Shown here: positions 53,288-64,000 of the stretch, piece after piece
How the letters are laid out: each line of letters begins with the position of its first letter
How positions within the stretch are numbered: the first letter of the stretch is position 1
NCBI GenBank assembly: GCA_963930655.1
Contig: OZ005608.1
Span: 1,302,001-1,366,000 of the forward strand
DNA: 64,000 bases
Direction: 5' to 3'
From: Myrica gale
Lineage: Eukaryota > Streptophyta > Magnoliopsida > Fagales > Myricaceae
The notes under the pieces: model-generated
The model's database searches: none
What the model was told of the DNA's origin: nothing
What the model saw: the letters and a program-made list of their open reading frames with translations, nothing else
Program-made: the position numbers and the translations under genes

Positions 53288-53976
53288 ATGTCCTCAATAA
53301 TGTTATACTTTTGTGGGTTTCTTGGTACTCTTATGCTCAAGGTTTAGCAGTGCCAGGGTTCTCTTGGACGCCCATGGCAAAATAACACCTGAAGACCCTA
53401 CTGACGGAGAAAAGTTCGAAGTAAAAGATTTTCTCTGGTGCTCTTCTGGTCAGGGGCTAGGAAATGACGTTGGCTTTGGTACTGGCAACGGCGCTGGCGA
53501 TCAGGGAGTAGGAACTAGCATAGGCTTCGTTAGTGGGAGGGGCTCTGTTGGTGAGGGAGTAGGAATTGGCTTAAGTAGTGACAGCGGCTTTGTTGGTCAT
53601 GGGGTAGGAACTGGCGTTGGCGTCGGTGGTAATAATGGCTTTGTTGGTCAAGGGTGGGGAATTGGCTTTGGTTCTGGTTCTGGCCCTGGCTTCAGCTCAG
53701 GAAGTAGCATTGGAGTTGGATTCTGGTTTATGGCGTAGGAAGTGGAATCAGCTATGGCCCACGTTTTGGAAGCGATAGTGGATTTAGTTCTGAACTGGGT
53801 TCTGTAACTGGTACTGAATTGGGTTCAGGGTTTGGATTCGGTAATGACCTCACCGCTGACACAAAAATAAGAAACCTGAAGATGGAGATTGGGAACCAAT
53901 GGCTTATGATACAGAAGGTGATGGTGTCACAAAGGAAGATGGATTGGGTGATGGTCGCACAAAGGAAGATGGCTAA
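53288..53976 (+). pseudogene. Glycine-rich ATA20-like protein gene with frameshifts
   Basis: From ATG at 53288 the frame begins MSSIMLYF and would run into a signal peptide, but the hydrophobic continuation (GFLVLLCSRFSSARVLLD) is in another frame after a one-base change near 53312. The middle is a long Gly/Ser/Val repeat region (GVGTGVGVGG type). It meets a stop at about 53738 where a frame shift leads on to GVGSGISYGPRFGS, and a third shift near 53877 leads to an acidic tail (PEDGDWEPM, GDGVTKEDG) ending at 53976. Three shifts suggest a pseudogene. ATA20 is an anther-expressed glycine-rich wall or secreted protein in Arabidopsis, located two genes after SDE5; the name here rests on synteny and composition. 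Confidence 0.6.
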
Positions 53977-54320
53977 CCATCGCTAATCAGCAAGTGACAC
54001 TAACGGGTCAAAATTTTCAAGACCAAGACAAATCTCTAAAATGTAATTTAAGTACTCAAAAACATTGTAATAAAGGCTCTTTAGTCATTTCCTGAAAGGA
54101 TATTTTTATGGCTATGAAATCTCTCTCGAAAGCAAAGCAAAGCAAAGCAAAGCTTCGAGGGATCTTCACTGACCGCATTAGGGATTCAACATACTTGCAC
54201 GTATAAAGCAAGATATTGGTCATGTGATCTGTAATGTCCGCATTAGACGCACTTTTTTGGTTTGAATCTAACAGAAATATTCTCCCAAGCAGTGGTTCTC
54301 TTCCCTTCCAACAAACTACA
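53977..54320. other. spacer after ATA20-like gene
   Basis: Nothing recognisable apart from a short AAGC-AAAGC repeat (about 54128-54153, AGCAAAGCAAAGCAAAG). Confidence 0.5.
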
Positions 54321-54537
54321 AGGGAAGTGATATATTACACCACAAACTACCATCTTTAAGACATTGTACCCTCAAATTACCAATGTTAGACACTTTGCAC
54401 CCTAAACTACTCACTTTGACATAATACACCCTTCAACTACTAATATTAAACACTTTACACCCTCGCAATAATACCCTATATGGTGCAAAGTGAAAAATTT
54501 ATGGTAGTTTGTGGGTAAAAAATTGTATTTTTCCCTT
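54321..54537. mobile_element. MITE-like palindromic repeat, same family as 20323-20724
   Basis: Starts AAGGGAAGTGATATATTAC and ends, reversed, AAGGGAAAAATACAATTTT; both ends continue into ACCACAAACTACCAT-like motifs. Inner units with CACTTTGCACCCT and CAACTACTAATATTA repeat. No clear target duplication. Confidence 0.6.
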
Positions 54538-54967
54538 TACTTTGCTTTGTTTTCTGAGGGGAAGTATTTTTGTTTGCTTCACCGTGACAGGAGCATTTGT
54601 TTAGATAAGAAGCTCAGAAAGGAGAACCTGACATCATCTTTATCTGGGAGTTCACATCTTTCATGGGTCTGTTAGTGTTACATCAGAAACTCGTATACAG
54701 ATCTACTTGATCATGTAGCAAGTTGCATCGTGATTCGTGTGGTATTAAATAAACATCTACAATTCATTTGGATCTCATAAAGCTAATTGGAAGGTTACCA
54801 TCGGGAACCAGATAACAAGCGCATCAGCTTTCTTCTTTCTGAAATCCAAAAACGCCTAAGCTCATCAACGTGATGTGTTTTACTACTTAGGAAAAAGAAG
54901 ATGTGTTGTCTTTTTTTTACTTACTTGGTTCTTCGTCTGAGTTCGTCATACTCTCAATGTAGTGGTT

Positions 54968-57900
54968 TCAATCTCTTCTGGTCGGCATAGAACAAGATCT
55001 TGGAATACCTTCAGTGTTGAAAGGCAATGTAACTGGTGAAGAAATTGAAGCAGAGTGTCGAAGGAGGGGTGTACCTACCCTGCTTGAGGTTTCATTAGGA
55101 ATAGGGGAGGGGCTAGTTGAACCAGCAGAAGCTGGTTGCAACTCAATTTCAGTGAATTCACCACTGGTAGTTGTAGGGGCATCAAGCAACTCATGATCAT
55201 ATTCCTCAACTGAGACGACTGTGCTTGTGTCTGTATGTATAGTAGAATCATCAGTGAAGATACCATGCCTCCTCCTCCTCCTAGCTGCCTTCCCCCATCC
55301 ATGGATAGTCTCCCTTATTCCCTGAGGAATTATGGCTGCCTTATAATTTGTTCCCATCTGAAAAATAAACGGAAAAATTGAGTCAACATTTTTAGAAATC
55401 TTAGCAGATGAACTGCGAAGGCGAAAAACATATGTTATCAGGGAGATCCACTTGATGCATCTTTATTTGGTACGATACTACAAACTTGCACACAAACCAT
55501 ATCTTGAATGACAATAGCAAACATTTTGTTTTTCCGACTGTAAATAAGGTTTTGGGCACAACAAATATAAACGTCAGTCAAAGAGGTCCATCAATTTAGA
55601 AAGAAGCTTCATCCTACAGAAAAAATAAAAAATTACAAAGCAGTTTAGATTCAAGGGTTAAAGCATAAAAAACCTATTTATCTTGTGTGAATTCTATTGA
55701 CCTGAAAAAAAAAATGTTTGTCCTGCAGATTTTTTTTGACCCTCCAAATGTGCATGCTCTCAAATATAGCAGTTCTCACCAAGTATTGTAATTACTCTGC
55801 CTTCTGCCTCTGTCCTAGGAGTAATTTCATAATTCCTCAGTAACCACATTAGCATCAAATTTATGCCACAGGAGAGTATTCCCTTATAAGTAAGTAGTTT
55901 CATGAGCTCAAAGGGAAAAAGTTAATCATGCATGTACCATATTTCAACTCTAGCCATTAACAGACCACAGTACCTGAGTAACCAGTGCATACAATGGCAG
56001 GGTGCTGTAGCTGCAGAGGAACTGTCCAGCAAACCTACAGGATAATGACAGTTAAAAAGGGCCCATGACTGATGACATATCCTAAAAAAGAAGAATGTCG
56101 TTCAAAAGAATGCCTACCCCAAAATCAGCCTTAGGTACACGAGAAAATGATGCCTAATAAAGCAAGAATCATACCCAAACTGCCACTGTAATCATATCAA
56201 TAAGGATAGTTTAGTTCAGATGCAAAGATTTTCCATCCTAACACATATTAGATAAGGGAAACAATTCTTTTGCCCCTTCTCTATCTCTTGAGATCTTTGA
56301 GCTTGTAACCACTTGATGCTTTCCATATAATTGAAACATACATTTTCTTCAAAGTGAACAACAGCAAAGAAGGGAGAGAGAGAGAGAGAGAGAGCAAGAG
56401 AAGTTGAGCTACTAAAAAAGAGAAATAAATTTCCAAGCCAAAGCAAGTGAGATTGGTGAATCGTGAGTTGAAAAGACATCTCCAGCACTCCAAGTGAATA
56501 CCAATCTAGTCAAGGAAGAGGAAGTACCCAAAACCAAAAGTACGAAGCCAACTCGAATGCATTCTGCAAAGAGTAAAAATAAAGGAAGAAATACTTGTCA
56601 GTTTTACTCTCCAGATTGAACTCAGTAGAAAATCAATTTAAAGAGGGGGCAAAAAATAAGAACAATAAAATAATTTGAATTATCTGCATTCACCATAAAT
56701 ATCTTTTGCCAACCTGGAAGAGAATAAAGTGAATCAAGGATAACAAGAGTTCCGGCTTCTTAAACCAGAAAAGATCATCTCGAGGCCTCAGCTTTGCTCC
56801 TGTAAAGAATCCAGTAATGCCCACATTCTCTAATGCCAAGGTTGCAATAACATGCTGCAGCTTTGTGCCCACTAGCAGAACAAGCTGTACACAAACGTGC
56901 AAAACCAAATAACATGACACGTGCTAACGAACTGGCAGTCACGTAGCAAACTCAAAGATGGATGGAGATTTAATCAATGAAATTTACTCTGGCTGTAGTT
57001 CTTCAAAATAGAGATTTAAGGTGATTTTCGGTTGTAAAAAATTCTCCAAATTTGTAGAACATTTGATAGTAGTGAATATTTAGGTAGATTGGAGTTTTAT
57101 TAGGGTTTGTAAAAAGTTGGTGAATTTTTTTTAAAGACATTTGATTGTAGATTGATTTTTATTGGAATTTGTAAAAAGGTGTAGAGAGAGATGATTTGAT
57201 GGATTTTTTTAATAAAATTGGAGTTTGGCGAAAATGTATGGAGGGAGAAGATTTGATGGATTTTTTTTTTAAAAGGTATTGGAGTTTGTGTGCAAAGGTG
57301 TTTGAAGTTTGTGTTGAATTTTTTTAAGATTTTGAATGTTCGGTTGTGAATTTTTTTGCTTTAAAAAAATTTCCTCAAAATGGTGAATTTTTCACATGGC
57401 CGAACATCACCTTAATAACGAGGTGTGCTATGTTTTGACTTCTCATAGATCTGTTAGTTTGTCAATACACATGTATTAACATCTTAGAATGCACATATTT
57501 CAATCAGAAGTGACAGTGAAAGCCACGAATGAGAAAAAAAGGAAAGAGACTAGAACTTACAGTAATAGGAATGATTGCTATCCAAAAATAGAGATTAGAC
57601 CCTGTGTCATTCACCAGAAAAGAAGTAGATGAGTATAAAAATTTCAAGCGGATAGACAACTAGATGACAAAGGAAAAAAGGAAAAATGGAGCAAAGATAA
57701 AGGGCTGATTTTCACTTGAGTGCAATTCAATTTCCTGCATTTAACAATACAACCATAAAACAACTGTCGGTGGTGTCGTTTAGCATAACATGCACTACCT
57801 TTTACATTAAACAGCATGAAAGCAACAACGAATCCCCACAGCAGACCACTGCAAGAGATTAACCAAACAAGCAACTTGGATGTCAGTTTCACAGAGGAAT

Positions 57901-60900
57901 CCAAAAATGCAAAATAATACTAAAACACCTAAAAAACCACTGACCCAGAAAACATGTCCTAGGGTGCCCAAAGACAAGTACACCCAAGTGACCCCAAACT
58001 CCTGCTTGTGCTAGACTAAACAGCAAAATCCCTGATGGTCGGATTTCACATATATAATGATAAACAAAGAGAAACTTGGGAGTATTCCATTCCTGTCATT
58101 CTTCCGGAACTACTCTTATGTATGCTAAAGATTCCTCCATGTACACCCTTGACATAGAGTGCCATCTCCATTCAGTGGGGATTCAACAAGAGTTCTCTAT
58201 GCCACTATACCGTAAATAGATTCTATTCAAGTTTTAACCAAGGTAAGCTTTGGAGATAAAAATGAAAGCAGAGTACTACTCCTAACTGACGACCCCGATG
58301 TAAAACAAAGTTGATGAATGCGTATTCTGAAATCAAGTCCAGGGAGTATGTAATCAAGAAATCGGAACAAAGAGGAATGAATCAGTTTTTTATCTCATCA
58401 GAAAAAACTAATTCCAACAGAGATATCCAGAACTCAATAAGTAGAAGATAAGAGGTCCCCATCTATGAACAGAAACTAATAGCAGAAGTTTTGAACATGA
58501 TGTGGCAATGGAAAAATGGACCTTAAAATATTAGTTACCTCACACCAACTATCCTTTGGAATTCTTCTTCCATGGAACGAATCATATAGCTGTGAAAATC
58601 ATATTTTGGCGTAAGATTGTGGTTCTGCCATGAACAAGGAGAAAAAGAAGTGAATATTCATAAAGCAGCAGGCATAACAGGTGTTCCTACTACATTAGCA
58701 GCAAACAACTTTCACAGCAGAATATCCCTCAAGGCACATGAAAAGAAATCAGATTTTCAATGGTTGTACACCTTACTCATGGGACTGTGGTAGAAATAAT
58801 CACAAATGGAATTTCTAAATAGAGGTTCACAGTTGAACCTTGGGAAGTTCAAAATTTTTAAGACTTACACAAAACTGATAAAGCGTGAATTTTTTTTTGG
58901 AAAATCATAATCTTGAATAGAATGAAGTACTTGCAAAACAGTTCAAACACAAACATGTACAGTGTGCATTTGGATTACAAATAAAAATGCTGTTTAACAG
59001 CCTGTTTTTCTAGCAAAACATTGACCAAGTTTGTCTCTTCCATTGTTTCAAATGTTTATTATTCCTAGCAGCAGATGTGCTCATTATTGAGATTGACGCT
59101 AATTCTGGTTATAACTTATACCCGAATGCATCAGGCTGTGGATGACCAGGCTGACTGGAGATTTTTCAAACAATTATGTTTTTTTTATAAGACAAACAAT
59201 TATGTATTTCTGAGTAAAACCTGTAAGATGTCAGCCTGAAGTTATCTAAAACTCTGGGAATATTACATACCGTGATGAAACCTTTACGGAGTGTAAGGTA
59301 ATCAGCGCGAACCACCGAACCCCAAAATTGTCGGAAGAAACATGTCTGCAATATAAGCAAACCATAGAGCTTAACATATAGCTTAGACTAACACAACTTC
59401 AAAGGAGAATAAGAGTTGATGCTCTTTACATAACCAAAACAATTATACTCTTAAAGCTAAGAAATACTAGAAACAACACACACATGCACTGAGATCACTA
59501 AAAAAGAGTTATGCCTGTGGAAAATTATAAGATGGCAAAGAAAAGAAGGGCGGGGGCGGGGAGGGGGATAATTAGGTCAACAAAAACAATAAAACAAAAG
59601 GATCTGTTGGCAGTGAAGAGAAATTATATATCATCCTAGCAATTATAATAAGGTGTCCAACTTATTGCACGTGGAAACCACACGATTCTACATTGAAGTT
59701 CTTGTGGCAGTAAGAAATAAACTTGCAACCTTGCATCCCATTTTTGCCTTTCAACTTGATGATGACGAAGTTGGCAAATTTAGCGCTTAAATTACATCTC
59801 ATACTTTAAAGTTTCAGTAATATGCTTTCAGAATTTCTTGAATCTGTACCCATTGATGTATGAAAGTCGTTTACATACCACCCAGATAAGGAAATTATTC
59901 CTGGCCAAAGGATTTGATGTATGAAACTTGACAAATGTTGATTGCCTTCGTAGTGTCTGCTCTCTTGCGATTTCTGTTACAAAAGAGATATATTAAAAAT
60001 TCTTCGTTTGCTTTTGAGAATATAATAGAGAAACAAAACATAAATTCAATGCTCGGCCGTATCAACTAAACACTCCAACTCTACCAAACATAAGCAAGGC
60101 CTAGAACAAGTGTGACCACTCAAAAATTAATAGAATACTTTAAAACTTTGCCTGCATATTTAGAGTAGCTCCTTGGATATGGATAAGATTCTCATCCCTC
60201 TCTCTCTCTTTCCCCCTCAAACAAGTACGAAGAAGTATTAAAGGCACAAAGGAAATAGAGTGAGAGTCAAAAAGACATGTAATTTATAAGTTTTTGAATG
60301 TAAGCCTTACTTATCAAAAAAAAAAGTTTTTGAATGTAAGCCTTTACCAAACGTTTTGGAAACTACCAAAGATGGCTATTATTGAATTAGAGATACTACA
60401 CTTTAGAGCTTACCAGTTAATGATTCATGCCGGTCCATGTGAGCCTCGTCCTCCCATACCCTCCAACTGTGAATCTGGGGAATTGTTACAATGTTAACCA
60501 CTAAGCCACTACAACAAGGACATGTCTTAAACTTTCATTTATTTACAGTTAAGTTACACTGTATGTTAAGAGCACAAGCACACTTCAGAGAAGGATGAGT
60601 GCACACCCTCTCCTTCGAAAACTATTTAACAGTGACTATATCAACCTTCATTCAAAAGAGAATTTCAAATACATAAAGTGGAATATTTAGTCCTGAGGAA
60701 CTAAGGTAATACCAATAGATACAACTTGTTAAAAAAACTATGAAGGCATGTTGTAACATGGGTGCATTAATAGGACCTATATGTACTTGGTCGTCCGTGT
60801 GTATCGGAATTTTATTTGCATCCATCTCTGGTTTGATAGGCTGTTTATTCAGGTGATAAGGTCTATTTGGTTCCTGTTGTGTCTCTTCAACCTAAATATG

Positions 60901-63777
60901 CTGCAGATTGTAGGTGTGTAAGTTCATTTGGAGGAAAAAAACTTCCTCCATAAACAAAGAGAGCAATATCTAGATTTTCTGTCATGCAATCGATTGCAGT
61001 TGCAGTAACTAGTCCAGTAGAATAACTCCAAAATTTATGTTGTTCCCCGAATGTGAGTGCATCAATGGCTAAGACAACCATGAGAGATCCACTATCACAG
61101 ATAGAGTACAAAATTGTTACAAAAATATCTACTCAAAACCAAATCCTCATAGACTCGAGCCTCACTCTCTCACTTTCTCATGCAATTTTTTTTCTATCTC
61201 TGATTCTCTCTTGCAGCACTACATCTTAGAGTGCTGTTGAAGTGCAGCAATCTCTCTCAAGCCTTTCTAATTTTTGGTTATGCAGCTCCATAGTGATTCT
61301 TCACACAAACCAAATAAAAGAAAGAATCTTGAATAGAATAGCACAGTCAATTGAGGAAGGAGGCTGAAAAAAGTGCAATTCTTCCTTGGACTAAAGAAGC
61401 TAAAGCTGGCTAGGAAACTTCTCTCCACTATCATGCCTCACCCAGAAATTTATATTTCTAAAGCTTCGCAACTCTAACAACAAAGGGAGAAAATGAACAA
61501 GGATCTTTTCATTTAGTTTAAGCGTAAGTAAACTACAGAATATCTTTTTTTTTTATAAGCAAGTCAATCTTATTAAAAAAGTGATAGCAGTACAAAGGTC
61601 TGTACCGAAATCACCAAGTCCAAACAAGCAACAAAACTAAGGAAATCATTAAGACTACAGAATATCTAACCTTCACAACTGCCAGCAACATTGTTAAGCA
61701 GCTGTAAGATATGTGAGTTATTGCCATGACAAAGATGAAGCGGTGCAATTGCTCGAGACCTTGATATGAAACAAATGGCTCATGATCCTGTTGGACAAAA
61801 TAAATTTAGAATTACTTCAAGATCGTTCAGAAAGTCAGCAGTATTTAGATATATTATATAAATACACAAGGATGCAAATGAATCGATATGATTGTATTCA
61901 CAAAACGAGAAATTGTTAAGTCTAGTTTTTTTTCCTATGGAAAGTCTCATGCCTCTTTGCAGTTACTCTGGTTCAATTCGTTCATGATCCTTCTGACTAA
62001 GTGAGGTAGAACAGAAACCGCCAACAGTTTACGGTCCTGGGATGATTTGCTCTCGAGATCTTCGTCAATCTCTGATCTACTGCATGGAGTAAACTTGCTC
62101 TCGTAGAACTTTGACGGGATGCAAATATTGGATATCATGCTGGAGGTAGCCGTTAAAAGGAGAGAAATAAACCCAAGTAGCATCAACTCTGATTACAGAG
62201 GTCCACAAAATGTATGTATGAGCACAATGAATAAACATGAATAGAAAGTCAGTAAAGACTGTAATGCCAAATACCTTCTTTCATCTTCTCCACAGCTGCA
62301 ACCAAGGGTTTTCGGTTAGTTTTCCGCAACCACTGAAACAACAACAACAACAACAAAAAGTGAAACCTCCGATAGAACAAATAATAAATTTTGAGTACGG
62401 TGAAACATGCATAAGTGTCAGATATCCAGTAGTAATTCATAGTTTCCACATATCAACAAAGTACACTTCTTAACTCTTAAAAATATTGGTACCATCTAAT
62501 GTAGTATGATGCCCACAAAAAGATAGTCTCTGCCTATGCAATAGTCACTGAGCATATTTGACCTAACATAGAACATCTTAGTAGCCATCGCAACTTAATA
62601 AAGCTTCAATCCAGAATGTTTCAGCGACCAAATGGATTAAGTCAAACCCCTGAAGCTTCTTATTGGAGTTGTACAACAAATTCGATCTGCTATGTGGAGA
62701 CATAGCAAGGTGTATTGCCAAAAGCACCCAATGATACAAGTTTAATCAAGGCTCGGACACAAGAATAAGTTCAAGTGATAGAGTGGAGCATTGCAAGGTA
62801 GAGTAGTAAGTGGTTATCCATCTGAATAAATGTCACCGAAAAAACACTCATTGGACAAACTCTATCTGGCAGTCTGCTGAAAGATGTCTATTAAGGAAAT
62901 ACAATTGTGAGGTGTGATGGTATCAGCTGACAAAAGACTTCCTCTATGCATAAATCTCAAGCATGGTGCTTATTATTCTCAACATGGATAATTCATAAGC
63001 AGGTCGGAAGCTTCAAGGGGATTGATCACTTGGATTAATGAAGACAGTTACCGAAATGCAGCAGCAAGCCTAGTTATAGCCTCGTTCAATGGGAAAAGCA
63101 GAGGTAATGGAGCGTCATAGAGAAGACTCAAATAGGATACATGCGGACCCTTTGTACACAAGTGAGTCGCATATAATGCATATGTAAACAAGTCGCCTCA
63201 ACAGAAACTTTACATCAACTCATCAACTAAGGCTACGTTTGTTACCCAAAAATTACACTTTCTAAAATTTTAACACAATAAAAAATTACAATATAATCTC
63301 TCTCCCCTCATCACATCATTATTTTTCACTATAATAAATATTAAAAATCATCTTTCTCTTCATTTTTTTTATCAAATTCACTACACTAAAATTTTAATCA
63401 CCCCAAAATTTTATCACTCAAACACAACCTAAGGAATGTAATAAATGTAGTTGCGTAGACTTCAGCGTTCCACTACCTCACCCAGTTTCCCAACCCTAAG
63501 ATCGACCAAACCAAAAGCTACCTATGCAAATAACTGACCCGGCTTGTACCTGCTGAGTCGGTGGGTCCAAAAAGAAACATACATGCAGTAAAACTTTATG
63601 AAAAAGAAATGTTTGATTCAGCAAGCAAAGAAGACCCAGAATACTACTTACAGCGCTTAACCGGTGGATTGATCGTTCAACGAGAAAAGATACGGCGACA
63701 AAGATCGTCAACACAGTAGCCACAGACCATGTCGGAGTTAAGGCCAGAGACCGCATTTCTTGTGCATTTTCCGCCAT
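54968..63777 (-). CDS. MLO: MLO-like seven-transmembrane protein (MLO4/11/14 clade)
   Basis: Fifteen exons, minus strand: 63652-63777, 62275-62332, 61953-62188, 61671-61787, 60414-60474, 59879-59973, 59271-59345, 58539-58624, 57799-57848, 57561-57601, 56714-56884, 56528-56563, 56118-56185, 55974-56034, 54968-55357; 1671 bases, 556 residues, all in frame. Typical MLO blocks: [11 protein letters not shown] (TM1), [76 protein letters not shown] and the calmodulin-binding start [30 protein letters not shown] in shorter pieces. MLOs are plasma-membrane calcium-linked proteins; this clade controls root thigmomorphogenesis in Arabidopsis, not powdery mildew. Intron 3 starts with GC (AAAGAG then GCATGA). 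The residue pair after RQF reads WG where relatives have GR. Introns hold two MITEs and two LINE tails. Confidence 0.95.
57020..57411. mobile_element. MITE-like element, TIR GGTGATKTTCGG, in MLO intron 10
   Basis: The left end reads GGTGATTTTCGGTTG and the right end, reversed, GGTGATGTTCGGCC. TTAA lies on each side (57016-57019, 57412-57415). The inside is T-rich with repeated GAGATGATTTGATGGATTTTTT-like blocks and no ORF. The ends match the element at 27651. Confidence 0.7.
60309..60323 (+). mobile_element. minimal LINE-type insertion (tail only) with long duplication
   Basis: The 19-20 base word GTTTTTGAATGTAAGCCTT is duplicated at about 60290-60308 and 60326-60344 with only ACTTATC plus an A-run between. 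This is what an extreme 5'-truncated non-LTR insertion leaves: tail plus target duplication. It is in MLO intron 5, about 70 bases downstream (in the sense of the gene) of exon 5. Confidence 0.8.
61546..61653 (-). mobile_element. 5'-truncated LINE fragment in MLO intron 4
   Basis: ACTACAGAATATCT is duplicated at 61532-61545 and 61654-61667. The 108-base insert reads on the minus strand into TTGACTTGCTTAT and an A-run, a common plant L1 3' end, close to the tail at 60309. The right duplication ends only about three bases from the donor of MLO exon 4 (61670). Confidence 0.85.
63231..63429. mobile_element. Tourist-like MITE with TAA duplication, in MLO intron 1
   Basis: The ends are GGCTACGTTTG on the left and, reversed, GGTTGTGTTTG on the right. 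TAA flanks both sides (63228-63230, 63430-63432). Its 199 bases closely match, in opposite orientation, the MITE in the SDE5-like exon at 40910-41102. Confidence 0.92.
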
Positions 63778-64000
63778 TCTGAATAATCCTGTCTGCAAAC
63801 CTTAAACCTCTATCCCCAGTGCAACCCAAAAACTGCCAATCTCAGAAGAATTTCCTCCAAGTTACGACTGAAAATCCTTGATTGTACAACAGAACTCGTA
63901 CTACGAATACACAGGCAATCATTCCTGGAACCTCAAATAAATCTTAGTATCATTACATGTTGTTAAACGCAGCAAGTTCTGATATGGGATCCCTCTCTTC
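63778..64000 (-). promoter_or_regulatory. MLO 5' leader and upstream DNA to window end
   Basis: Upstream of the MLO start on the minus strand. No clear TATA box seen; the gene's promoter probably extends past the window. Confidence 0.35.

Noticed and set aside
60414..60500. tRNA/SINE-like head (TGGCTTAGTGG and GATTCACAGTT on minus strand)
   Set aside because: The segment 60414-60474 is exon 5 of the MLO gene ([14 protein letters not shown]), with correct splice sites and phase.

Overview
This window is nuclear DNA of a flowering plant, most likely a woody eudicot (the species cannot be read from the sequence). The signs are intron-rich genes with GT-AG introns, plant-specific families (WNK kinase, plastid EF-Tu with a transit peptide, Di19, MLO), AT-rich intergenic DNA and many small plant transposons: Tourist-like MITEs, TRIM retroelements, tRNA-derived SINEs and LINE tails.

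Layout. 0-3.2 kb: 3' seven exons of a WNK kinase gene (+), cut by the window start. 5.5-6.9 kb: intronless TUFA, plastid EF-Tu (+). 8.63-15.43 kb: a complete 6.8 kb PIF/Harbinger transposon with a Myb-like gene and a DDE transposase gene, both open. 16.1-19.6 kb: five-exon Di19 zinc-finger gene (-). 20.3-31 kb: no host gene found; it holds two TRIM elements (one with an inverted LTR), MITEs, a duplicated unknown repeat and an RNase H relic. 31.1-38.2 kb: ten-exon choline transporter-like gene CTL1/CHER1 (+). 38.8-45.0 kb: an SDE5-like gene (-) broken by frameshifts, a stop, a lost splice donor and a MITE inside an exon. 52.0-52.3 kb: small membrane protein (+). 53.3-54.0 kb: glycine-rich anther-type (ATA20-like) gene with frameshifts (+). 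55.0-63.8 kb: fifteen-exon MLO gene of the MLO4/11/14 type (-).

From memory, the order CTL1 - SDE5 - small protein - ATA20 matches consecutive Arabidopsis genes At3g15380 to At3g15400, so the 31-54 kb block looks like conserved microsynteny. Two of its four genes are decaying while CTL1 and the small gene stay open. That pattern would fit gene loss after a duplication, which cannot be tested inside one window.

The mobile DNA is also of interest. The Harbinger element has apparently intact genes, and its ends (GGCTGYGTTTG, TAA duplication) resemble the ends of four short MITEs in the same window. One of those MITEs sits in the SDE5-like coding sequence. All exon coordinates were read by eye from splice signals, reading-frame continuity and remembered family sequences; no alignment was run.
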